From: an uncultured Bacilli bacterium
GTDB lineage: Bacteria; Bacillota_I; Bacilli_A; RF39; UBA660
Assembly (NCBI GenBank): GCA_934131175.1
Contig: CAKOZD010000006.1
Coordinates: 1-64,000, forward strand
Length of the DNA stretch: 64,000 nt
Reading direction: 5' to 3'
Below, piece after piece: positions 27,501 through 35,155 of this stretch; position 1 is the first letter of the stretch; the number at the start of each line of letters is the position of its first letter. Position numbers and translations under genes: made by a program. Below the pieces are notes generated by a model. It saw only the letters and a program-made list of their open reading frames with translations, did not search any database and was not told where the DNA came from.

Positions 27501-28403
27501 TTTTTAAATAATTATCAAACTATAATTGCTGAAGAAAAAAATAAATCTGGATTTATACAAAGAGTTTATAAAAACTTTAATGAAATTTCTAAAACTTCTA
27601 CATCTAATAAAGGTAGACAAAGAAAACTAAAAGTAACACTTGAAAAATGTAAATTTTATCTTCAAACTCATAAATTTGGAAAAGTTTCACAAGAACATGC
27701 CGAATTAGCAAAATTAATTGGAGCTTGGTATGATAAGAAAAATACATTTGATAAGGCCGTTGAATTAGAAAAAGAAATAGAAAATGCTCCAAGAAATATT
27801 TTTACAAAAACATATATTGATGAAAATAATAGAACAATTTATGATAATGATCCAAAAAATGACTTAAAAGAAGAGTTAAATGAAAACTATTCTTATCATT
27901 GGTTACCTAAACAAGATATTGATAACTTTGTACTTGGAAAATATTGTAATTGCTGTGCTCATATAGAAGGTGCTGGTCAAGGAATAATGCGTGCAAGTAT
28001 GGCACTTAATTGTTGTCAAAACTTAGTAATAAGAAATGAAGAAGGAACTATTATTGCTAAAGCAACTATCTATGTAAATAAAGAACAAAACTATGCTGTC
28101 TATAATAATGTAGAAGTCTCATTAAAATATAAAAATGAAGATAATTTAAAGAAAATATATGATGCTTTTATAAGAGGAACAAATGCCTTCTTAGAAACAT
28201 ACAACTTAAATAATCCTAAAGAACAAATTAATGAAATTACAGTTGGACTAAATAGAAATGCTTTAAGTAAATATTTAACAGATGAGAAACATCCAAAAAC
28301 AAAAACTTATCAGGCACTTAAATTTGGAATATACTCAATTGAAAAAGATTATCGCTACAACGGAGATTGGGAGTATGGACAAAGACTAATTTTAAAAAAG
28401 TAA
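24600..28403 (+). CDS. Large cytoplasmic BspA-type LRR protein with Cys-rich C-terminal domain
   Basis: 1267 residues. Residues 15-620 are BspA/TpLRR (LRR_5) repeats with units such as FSGCENLEEIVLP and FADCKRLKRIVIPDSV. Most BspA proteins are secreted; this one starts with charged residues and has no signal peptide or anchor. Residues 640-1080 are helical. The last 180 residues form a domain shared with the next gene, with key motifs WLPKQD, LGKxCNCCAHIxGAGxGIMRAS, CQNLVIRNEEG and a second-half helix (IYDAFIRGTNAF). I do not recognise this domain. Its strand-turn-strand IIAKATIYV..YAVYNNVEV is faintly like a GNAT fold (weak inference). The gene is divergent from the AAA/VWA operon. Confidence 0.8.
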   Translation: MISTNKQNNKIKDYRFFENQDIERVVIKEGIKIIGERSFYKCKNLKKIILPDSLEKIEASAFSGCENLEEIVLPRNLKHIDYRAFADCKRLKRIVIPDSVESIDWGAFSGCENLEEVILHKNLKKISKQLFLNCKKLKHVELPKGLTELPDECFKGCHSLDLKLSPDIETLGKSTFEDCYKLSTFPKYVTKYGINTFKNCRSLTSAIINKDITKRKYIHELPDGLFDGCINLSSIEYENTNKISIGKRCFRNCKSLKEIPNFINNYNERAFENCNSLTHINLISKKIPFACFRNCKNIKEVTNQDIIEEIESFAFSGCESIEEFSLTNVLNVPSEVFSNCKKLKKVKLNKNTKRIETKAFENCYELNDIDLPDTVEVIKKFAFANCINLERFRIPKMLTTLDSSAFAFNTSLKKIENNPENNFYQALDNKILFDNRNQKIILYAGGLNEEKLSLEPFTIINNQNGETIFPINSIAKFAFSTAPNLKELDICSSVSEIDNNAFVGANNLEKLKIIIIPFFTSVNLQTTSDNKIIVDEKDKSPFPFKELEFTISSDNKDNRNPVFLMFNNINSNFENLRKIEFSNDCSYFISNNCFENCNQVESVKIPNNVLSIGTNAFHKNTKVLFDNGLALTNLLHMGKGKDYFGDYIRYDINDNETFYIENNGEIIKLTKSDIERLCKNSDLIKESPIKVVDFLKCLKKFDLEIPLLLNGVLIKNISLKNKVILLNTLKKDDTFYLNVLEKSKLFDKDDTITQSILEDDNFEKVVDYINFFKNYNIKEELLYNKRLFNSYKVKDLEELVNLDYPLLLKTLTESELLEIKESDGLSGKILFRNTLKDFIINIKNSNIKDKYIFNKTFIACAKNPLFKELLEVYDANTKRLLKASKTITNNKASFDNFNDLLTLMKITGALEKDPITRQRAATFITEKIFSETLSNEDKNPNKIIGDDIHRVFNFEAEFGYNSEFADFFLNNYQTIIAEEKNKSGFIQRVYKNFNEISKTSTSNKGRQRKLKVTLEKCKFYLQTHKFGKVSQEHAELAKLIGAWYDKKNTFDKAVELEKEIENAPRNIFTKTYIDENNRTIYDNDPKNDLKEELNENYSYHWLPKQDIDNFVLGKYCNCCAHIEGAGQGIMRASMALNCCQNLVIRNEEGTIIAKATIYVNKEQNYAVYNNVEVSLKYKNEDNLKKIYDAFIRGTNAFLETYNLNNPKEQINEITVGLNRNALSKYLTDEKHPKTKTYQALKFGIYSIEKDYRYNGDWEYGQRLILKK

Positions 28404-28415
28404 GGAGATGAAAAT

Positions 28416-31382
28416 ATGGAAGGATATGATAAAACTGCAAAGAAAATAATCATTCCAGAAGGAACTGAATTCATACCGGATTATGCTTTTAAAGATTATA
28501 AAAATCTAGAAGAAATAGTTATTCCAGATTCAGTTATTCAAATAGGAAGATGTGTTTTTGAAGGATGTAATAAATTAAAAAAAGTTACTCTTTCTAAAAA
28601 CTTAAGAATCCTTGAAAACTATTCTTTTTGTAACTGTCCATCTCTTGAAGAAATAACAATTCCTAAATCACTTCAATATTTTTCCAAAGGTCTTTTTAAA
28701 AACTGTAAAAATCTTAGAAAAGTAAATATTGAATCATGTATAAATTATGTTGATGACTTTGCATTCTCTGGTTGTGAAAAACTTGAAAAACTTCCAATTA
28801 CAGAGAATACTTCTAGTTTTGGAACATGTGCTTTTAGAAATTGTGATTCTATTGAAGAAATACATTTAAGTAAAAATGTTAACTGTATCGAAGATGGTGC
28901 TTTTTCTCTTATGCATTCATTAAAAAAAATAACTGTTGATAAAGATAATGAAAATTTTGAATCTATTGATGATGATACTATATTAATTAATGAAGATGGA
29001 AGTATTCTTCAATATGCAATTGCAAATACTAAAGAAAATGTTGTTGTTGGATACTATCCTAAAAGTTATGGAACTTATAAAAACTTTGATGAAGAAACTC
29101 CAATAAATAGTTATGCACTTATATATAACATTAGAGACTATGCCTTTGCAGGATCAAAATATTTAAAATCCATAGACATAAACGCTGAACTAGAAAGTGT
29201 TGGACCGAAAACATTTTTTGAATGTCCAAATCTAAAAACATTAAATCTCTTTCACTCAGCACATGGAGATAAACTCCTTCTTCATATCAACAAATCATTT
29301 AATGAAGAATCATACATTCCTTTCGAGAAAATAAATATTGGTGATGGAATAATAACACTTTGTGGAAATCAAGGAGAAATATTTAAAAATGCAACTGAAA
29401 TAAATTTACCAGAATCATTAATTGAAATAAATAATAATGTTTTTGATAAAGCAACAAAAGTAAAAGAGTTAAGAATGCCAAAAAATATTCAAGTAATAGG
29501 ACCAAACAACTTTTGTAATGATGCAACAATAATTTTTAATGAATTAGGTGAAATAAAAGCCAAAGATATAAATATGCTTCAAACAAAAACAAATGAAACA
29601 TATTACATAAATCAATCAGATAAAAAAAGAAAAATATTATCATTAAAAGATGGAACATATTATATAAAGATAAATGACTATGACATAATAAAAATAAATG
29701 AAGATGAGATAAGAAGCCTATCCCCTACTTCACATTATTTAGAAAAAGACCCAGATGAACTTGCTTTATATGTCATTGAACTTCTTAGAATGAACGGAGA
29801 ATATGATAGATTACTTTCTAATATCTGGATAAATGAAAAATTAGAAGACTTATTTAATAAATTTGCTTTTGAATCTAAAGTTGTTGAAAGAATATCTCAA
29901 AAAAAACTTTCAAAAATTATGAAAGAAATAGTAAATAATCATGATAAAGAAGATGACTTCTTATTTAGCGCTAATATAATTAAAAGAGTAAAAAAAGAAG
30001 ACTTAATAAAACTTATTAAAAACTATAATTTATCTATAAAAAGATTTTTTAAATATAGTGAATTTCTAGAAGATGAAAGACTAACTCTAAATGTAGATAA
30101 ATTAATTGAATATTGTAATATTCTAGAAAAATATCAAATATATGATAGATTTTTATATAAACATTCATTTGCTCTTAACTTAAGCTATGAAGATCAAGAA
30201 TTATTAGTTAGAAATTACAATAAAAATATTAAACATTTATTAAAAAATAGTAATACAGTCGATGAGGTTTATGGAGTAAATCTACAAGATTTATTTAAAC
30301 TTTGTAAAGTCTTAGGCGTTTTTTCTGATAATAAAGTTTTAAGTCAAAAAATAACTACATTTCTTAATGAAAAAGTAATAAATAATCAAGTAGAAAATGG
30401 TGTAACTGGTAATAATATTCATACTATTTTTAATGAAATTGTACCAAGAGAAAAAATTAATTATGAATTTATTGAATTTTTTATTACTAATTACAAAGAA
30501 CTTTTAAATCTTGAAAAAGAAACATCTGGTCTAATCGCAAGAATTTATAATGCTTTTGAAAACATCTCTAAAGCATCAACATCCCATAGAGGATCACAAA
30601 GACATCTAAAAGTAACAATTGATAAATGTACTGATTACTTCTTAGCTAAAAAACTTGATAATGTAACTGAAGAAAATAATGAACTAGCAAACCTACTTAG
30701 AAAATTCTATTTAGAAAGTTATGTACTAGGAATTGCAGAAAAAATATTAAAACAAAGCGAATCTGCTCCAAGAAACATATTTACTAAAGTAACCTACACA
30801 AGTGATGGAGTACCAATTTATTCATATGATGAGAATGAAGACTTAAAAGAAGAAAATACAAATGACTTTTCGTATAAGTGGTTACCTAAACAAGACTACA
30901 ATAATTTAATACTTGGAAAACTTTGTAATTGCTGTGCTCATATACTTGGAGCTGGTGCTGGAATCATGCGTGCTAGTATGGTCTTAGATAATTGTCAAAA
31001 CCTAGTAATAAGAAATGAAGAAGGAAAAATAATTGCTAAAATGACTATATATGTCTATAAAGATAAAGGCTATGCTATGATTAACACCTCAGAGATAAAT
31101 CTAAACTATTCCGATGAAGAAAACCTAAAAAAAGTATATAATGCCTTTTTACGTGGAGTAAATGCTTTTGTTGATAAGTACAATGAAAACAATGACATAA
31201 AATTAACTCAAGTAAATATGGGTGAATATAGAAATGAATTAAAAAATCTTCTAGGAAATAAAGAAACACCTCTATTGGAAAGTCCAAATTATTCAACATA
31301 TGGCTATTTTGCAGCAGATAAAAACGTTGGCACATATGATGGAGACTCTCATGAAAAACAAATCTTAGTATTAAAAAGATAA
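28416..31382 (+). CDS. Second cytoplasmic BspA-type LRR protein, paralog of the preceding gene
   Basis: 988 residues, 12 nt downstream of its paralog behind AAGGAGATG. BspA-like LRR units fill residues 10-370 (YKNLEEIVIPDSV, FEGCNKLKKVTLS). A helical middle follows, and the C-terminal domain has the same order of motifs as its neighbour: APRNIFTK, WLPKQD, LGKLCNCCAHILGAGAGIMRAS, CQNLVIRNEEG. The tandem pair arose by duplication, but the LRR parts have diverged much more than the C-terminal domain. That is the pattern of a conserved effector or catalytic part with changing recognition parts (inference). No signal peptide. Confidence 0.8.
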   Translation: MEGYDKTAKKIIIPEGTEFIPDYAFKDYKNLEEIVIPDSVIQIGRCVFEGCNKLKKVTLSKNLRILENYSFCNCPSLEEITIPKSLQYFSKGLFKNCKNLRKVNIESCINYVDDFAFSGCEKLEKLPITENTSSFGTCAFRNCDSIEEIHLSKNVNCIEDGAFSLMHSLKKITVDKDNENFESIDDDTILINEDGSILQYAIANTKENVVVGYYPKSYGTYKNFDEETPINSYALIYNIRDYAFAGSKYLKSIDINAELESVGPKTFFECPNLKTLNLFHSAHGDKLLLHINKSFNEESYIPFEKINIGDGIITLCGNQGEIFKNATEINLPESLIEINNNVFDKATKVKELRMPKNIQVIGPNNFCNDATIIFNELGEIKAKDINMLQTKTNETYYINQSDKKRKILSLKDGTYYIKINDYDIIKINEDEIRSLSPTSHYLEKDPDELALYVIELLRMNGEYDRLLSNIWINEKLEDLFNKFAFESKVVERISQKKLSKIMKEIVNNHDKEDDFLFSANIIKRVKKEDLIKLIKNYNLSIKRFFKYSEFLEDERLTLNVDKLIEYCNILEKYQIYDRFLYKHSFALNLSYEDQELLVRNYNKNIKHLLKNSNTVDEVYGVNLQDLFKLCKVLGVFSDNKVLSQKITTFLNEKVINNQVENGVTGNNIHTIFNEIVPREKINYEFIEFFITNYKELLNLEKETSGLIARIYNAFENISKASTSHRGSQRHLKVTIDKCTDYFLAKKLDNVTEENNELANLLRKFYLESYVLGIAEKILKQSESAPRNIFTKVTYTSDGVPIYSYDENEDLKEENTNDFSYKWLPKQDYNNLILGKLCNCCAHILGAGAGIMRASMVLDNCQNLVIRNEEGKIIAKMTIYVYKDKGYAMINTSEINLNYSDEENLKKVYNAFLRGVNAFVDKYNENNDIKLTQVNMGEYRNELKNLLGNKETPLLESPNYSTYGYFAADKNVGTYDGDSHEKQILVLKR

Positions 31383-31392
31383 AAATAAACAA

Positions 31393-31429
31393 AAAAATGA
31401 GAAATTATATTATTAATATTCTCATTTTT
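31393..31429. terminator. Bidirectional intrinsic terminator between convergent genes
   Basis: Perfect 11-bp stem AAAAATGAGAA / TTCTCATTTTT with an AT-only 15-nt loop. It is placed exactly between the LRR gene (plus) and the 222-residue gene (minus), and has A/T tracts on both sides. Confidence 0.8.
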
Positions 31430-31431
31430 AT

Positions 31432-32100
31432 TTACCAAAATTTCTTACTTTTAACCTTTTCTTTAGAAATATTATCTTCATATCTAATAATTTCTGGTAT
31501 AAGTAATTCTTTGTAAGGACTATCTTCTAAACTACTTTTTAACTTATCAATCATCTCATACAATATATTATCATATTGATTTGAAAAAACACTAAAATCT
31601 TTATTTAAATCAAGCGCATCTTTTAAATAAATTTTCTCTATCATAGGTTCTTCTAACTCATAATAAAAACCTTTTTCTATTTTTAATAAAGAAAACAAGT
31701 CATATACCCAAGTCTTATATCCTTCTTCTACTTCAAGCCACAAATTATAGTCTAAATGACCTTGTCCATATTCATAAAACAAAATATTTCTTGTAGAATT
31801 AGTACTTCCTTTAACTAATTTAATATTCTTATCTTTAAAAATCCAAGCAAGTAGTTCTGCTTTACTATCAATATTAGCAAATGTAGTATCAGTAGAAAAA
31901 ATATAAATAAGTCCAGAAAATACTCCATAATAGCACTTTCTAAGCTTACTTATAATTTCTTGATCAAATGATTTTACTAAGTTATTTTTAAATCCATATA
32001 TTAATTTCTGATATAAAGCATCATCTTTTTTTATGTTACTTATAAAAGTAGTCTCACCCTTAACTTTAGAAACTCCATATAATTTCTTATAATCAATCAT
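31432..32100 (-). CDS. Unknown protein, possibly transglutaminase/papain-like fold
   Basis: 222 residues, no family recognised with certainty. A central segment (SKAELLAWIFKDKNIKLVKGS, then GHLDYNLWLEVEEGYKTWVYDLFS, then KGFYYELEEP) follows the usual His-plus-WVYD layout of bacterial transglutaminase-like proteins, but the expected Cys at the start of the core is not obvious, so it may be inactive or the resemblance may be chance. It is soluble and directly downstream of the DUF3419 gene, and probably cotranscribed with it. Confidence 0.55.
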   Translation of the reverse strand: MIDYKKLYGVSKVKGETTFISNIKKDDALYQKLIYGFKNNLVKSFDQEIISKLRKCYYGVFSGLIYIFSTDTTFANIDSKAELLAWIFKDKNIKLVKGSTNSTRNILFYEYGQGHLDYNLWLEVEEGYKTWVYDLFSLLKIEKGFYYELEEPMIEKIYLKDALDLNKDFSVFSNQYDNILYEMIDKLKSSLEDSPYKELLIPEIIRYEDNISKEKVKSKKFW

Positions 32101-32112
32101 CTACATCAACCA

Positions 32113-32946
32113 TTATTTCTTTATATTTTGTTTACCTTTATTAATAACTACACCACTTCCAGTATCGAACTTTCTATAAGTAAAGTCTCCTTGGAATATC
32201 TTTAATGCTCTTTCTAATTCTCCAAATATATAAGTAACAATTATACCCTTACTCTTTTCACTAAGCTCATCAATCTTATCAAAATATGCACTTTTCTTAA
32301 CATATTCAATAATATTTGAAAGATAAATTAAATCATAAGTGTCTTCTACTTTTAAATCAAGTAAATTACTCTCAATAAAATTAATATCTGCAGTTTTTAA
32401 TATTTCTTTTAATTTATAATATTCATCTTCTTCTAGATATTTATTTCTTTTTACTGCAAACTCTTCAGTTGCACTTTCTGATGAGAATAAAGTTGATTCA
32501 TATATATCATATCAATCATTATATTGAAATAGATAATCCCAAAACTCTCTTGTTTCTTCATCTAATTCTTTACTAATCTTATCAAAGAATAAATCATCAT
32601 AATACTCATCTAAAGTAGTTTCTGTAGTAGCAAAGAAAAACTTAATATATTCTTCTCTAGTAAGAGATTTAATTGCTGCTATTTTAAGTTTTAAAAAGTA
32701 CTTTGGAAAAGAACTTATATCAAAAGCATCAACACGTGTTGGATTAGTAAGAAGTGTATTTAATATTTGATCACCACTACCAATTACTGATAAGACTTTA
32801 TCTTTATTAAGAAGTAAATCATCTATTTTATTTAATTCTTCATTTGTTTCTTTATAAATAAATGACTCAGTATGAAAAGCAGATGACTTGCTAATATTAC
32901 TATAATTACCTCTAACTATCTTTTGTGCTAAATCTTTACAATCCAT
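32113..32946 (-). pseudogene. DUF3419 (BtaA-like) SAM-dependent transferase with in-frame TGA
   Basis: The frame from ATG 32946 runs 144 codons to TGA at 32512-32514, then stays open in the same frame for another 132 codons to TAA at 32113. The first half has AFHTESFIYKE and VLSVIGSGDQILNTLL (the SAM-binding GxGxQ motif) with VDAFDIS. The second half has FIESNLLDL, DLIYLSNIIEYV, GIIVTYIFGE and RKFDTGSGVVI, so together they form one methyltransferase-fold protein like DUF3419/BtaA. The TGA stands where a Trp codon would fit (YND-stop-YDIYES). No other damage is seen. It is either a fresh nonsense mutation, a sequencing error or readthrough. A 13-nt gap separates it from the next gene. Confidence 0.8.
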
Positions 32947-33001
32947 GTATTCACCCCCTTAAATGTATTTTATTATAGCATAAATAACTAAGAAATAAAT
33001 A

Positions 33002-34063
33002 TTATTTTTTTCTTTTATAGTCATAATATTCTTTACATAGTGGTCTAACTCTAGTACCAACTCCTGGTATATTAATACTTTCTAAATCATCATAAATATT
33101 CGGTACTTTAATATTAAACTTTTTACACTCTTCAGGTGTTATTTCTTTAAAAGCAGGACATGGTAAAACACTTCCATCAAACTTTATATCTAACTTTTCA
33201 AGTCCAGCATTACATTTATGAGTTGTATCTCCTTGTAAAGGTATTCCTATTCTAATATTTCCAGAATAGTTATTTCGACACTCATCAAGTATTTTAAAGA
33301 ATTCTTTTTTCTCATCGCTACTAAGCTCAAGTATTTCTTTATTTTGATATCCTCTTCCTTGAGGCAAAAAGTTAAGTATACTTATATTTTCTATTTTCGC
33401 AATCTCTAACATTTCTAATATATCTGGAATTTCTTTATAATTAACTTTCATTGGTACAAAGTGTACATCAACATTCATTCCAACAATTGCTGCATTAAGT
33501 AGTGAGTCTAGTAAACTCTCCCTAGCAGAGTTATTTCTTCCCATTAAGAAGCAATCAGTTTCTTCTTCATACCCTTGATAATCAAAAACAATTTTATCAA
33601 GACCAATATTTTTCAATTTATAAAGTAAATCTTTTGTAATAGGCGAATATTTTCTTGGAGTAAGTAAATTATTATAATACCTTTTTATACAGTTAATTAA
33701 AAATAAATTATCACTTTCATGTTCATAAACTTCTTTTAATCTCTCATTCATTTCATTTTTATAATATTCTACCTCAGTATCACTTAATCCTTCATTGTAA
33801 ACAACTCCACTTGTAAAAATAACCGTTCTAATTCCTAAACTTTTCGCATAACTTACCATATTAACAATATCAGGATGTAAAAAAGGTTCTCCTCCAGAAA
33901 TAGACAACTCTTCTATTCCACCATTTTTCATAAAATAATCAATTACTCGCCTAAAATCATTAAAACTAATTATTCTACTCTTATTACAATCAGAATTAGA
34001 AGAACAAAACTTACAATTATTTAAACACTTCTCTATTACTTCAAAGCATAAGTCCTTTACCAT
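33002..34063 (-). CDS. Radical SAM protein with SPASM-like C-terminal cysteines
   Basis: 353 residues. The CX3CX2C cluster (C13, C17, C20 in KCLNNCKFC) binds the catalytic 4Fe-4S, and ELSISGGEPFLHPD is the SAM-binding GGE motif. The C-terminus has CNAGLEKLDIKFDGSVLPCP and later CKEY, resembling a SPASM/twitch auxiliary cluster site. Such enzymes modify peptides or proteins. It is next to the DUF3419 gene rather than to an obvious peptide. Substrate unknown. It starts a short minus-strand operon convergent to the LRR pair. Confidence 0.85.
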   Translation of the reverse strand: MVKDLCFEVIEKCLNNCKFCSSNSDCNKSRIISFNDFRRVIDYFMKNGGIEELSISGGEPFLHPDIVNMVSYAKSLGIRTVIFTSGVVYNEGLSDTEVEYYKNEMNERLKEVYEHESDNLFLINCIKRYYNNLLTPRKYSPITKDLLYKLKNIGLDKIVFDYQGYEEETDCFLMGRNNSARESLLDSLLNAAIVGMNVDVHFVPMKVNYKEIPDILEMLEIAKIENISILNFLPQGRGYQNKEILELSSDEKKEFFKILDECRNNYSGNIRIGIPLQGDTTHKCNAGLEKLDIKFDGSVLPCPAFKEITPEECKKFNIKVPNIYDDLESINIPGVGTRVRPLCKEYYDYKRKK

Positions 34064-34135
34064 ATAATCAACTCCATTAGTTATCTATATATTATAAAAT
34101 TTATCTTTTGACATCGCAATATTTTTCTAAATTAA

Positions 34136-34155
34136 AAGTAGACCTAAGCCTACTT
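34136..34155 (-). terminator. Intrinsic terminator after the alpha/beta hydrolase gene
   Basis: 8-bp stem AAGTAGGC / GTCTACTT (minus strand, one G-T pair), loop of 4, followed by TTTTAATTT. Confidence 0.65.
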
Positions 34156-34157
34156 AT

Positions 34158-35087
34158 TTAAATATCCTTTTTATCAATCCAATTATTTATATCATTATAT
34201 ATTACTAATCTATCTAATTCATGTAAAATATCATGTCTTAAGCCATCATATATTTTATATTTTAAATCAACAATACCAGCCTTATAAAAAGCATTATATG
34301 TCTTTATTACACCTTTTTTAAAATCACCTACAGGATCATCTGCTCCAGATAAAAGAAGTATTCTTGTATTTTTATTCATCTTAGAAATATTTTTCTTTTT
34401 TGCAGTAAAAATCATTGCACTAAGCATTTCTCTAAAAAGTCCTGCTGATAATGCTTCTCCTCTTAAAGGATTATGTATATAACTATTTAACGCTCCCTCA
34501 TCCTTTAATAACCAATCAAAATCTGTTTTATTAGGTTTAAATCTCTTATTATAAGTACCAAATGTCAATTCTTTTATCTTTGGAGTAGTATTTTCTTCTC
34601 CATTCTTTTTTCCTTCACTAACAGCAATATTTCTAACCATTGATAAAAGAAATGGACTAGTCATTCCAGTACCTACAATGATTGCTCCTGTAATACTTCC
34701 AGGATACTTAATTAAATGTTCTCGAAGTACAAATGATCCAAGAGAAAAACCTAATATATAATATGGAACATTAGAATACTTTTCTTTAGTCATTTTCAAA
34801 CAAGTATTAACGTCATCAACAACATAATTAAAACTACCCTCTCTACCAAAATACATTTTAATACTTCCATTATTAGTAGATAATCCATGTCCAATTAAAT
34901 CAATACCTACAACCAAATACCCAAGTCCTGTAAAGTATTCAGCAAAATCTTTATACCTCATAATATGTTCAGTAACACCATGAATTACTTGGATTATTCC
35001 AATAACTTGTGTATCTGGTACAAATTCTACCATATGTATCTTTGTGTTACTATCACTTGATAAAAAATAATTTTCTAATATTTTCAT
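34158..35087 (-). CDS. Alpha/beta hydrolase (lysophospholipase/S33-like)
   Basis: 309 residues. IQVIHGVTEH gives the oxyanion region, GIDLIGHGLS the typical strand-turn, GFSLGS the nucleophile elbow (Ser), LLLSGADDPVGD the acid and GLRHDILHE the catalytic His. This is the monoglyceride lipase/lysophospholipase (Hydrolase_4) type. It is cytoplasmic, without a signal peptide. It stands alone between terminators and is likely a housekeeping lipase or esterase. The exact substrate is unknown. Confidence 0.9.
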   Translation of the reverse strand: MKILENYFLSSDSNTKIHMVEFVPDTQVIGIIQVIHGVTEHIMRYKDFAEYFTGLGYLVVGIDLIGHGLSTNNGSIKMYFGREGSFNYVVDDVNTCLKMTKEKYSNVPYYILGFSLGSFVLREHLIKYPGSITGAIIVGTGMTSPFLLSMVRNIAVSEGKKNGEENTTPKIKELTFGTYNKRFKPNKTDFDWLLKDEGALNSYIHNPLRGEALSAGLFREMLSAMIFTAKKKNISKMNKNTRILLLSGADDPVGDFKKGVIKTYNAFYKAGIVDLKYKIYDGLRHDILHELDRLVIYNDINNWIDKKDI

Positions 35088-35132
35088 AACTCCTCCATCC
35101 TAAATAATTATACCATTTTAAACACATAAAAA

Positions 35133-35155
35133 AAAGAAACTAATCAAGTTTCTTT
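35133..35155 (-). terminator. Intrinsic terminator at the end of the acidic membrane protein gene
   Basis: 9-bp stem AAAGAAACT / AGTTTCTTT with a 5-nt loop, then eight T on the minus strand. It overlaps the last codons. Confidence 0.8.

Noticed and set aside
32512..32514. TGA read as tryptophan (Mycoplasma-type code)
   Set aside because: Several genes end in TGA with tight coupling to the next start (for example at 9102 and 7984), all other tryptophans use TGG, and the capsule genes have normal lengths with TGA as stop.
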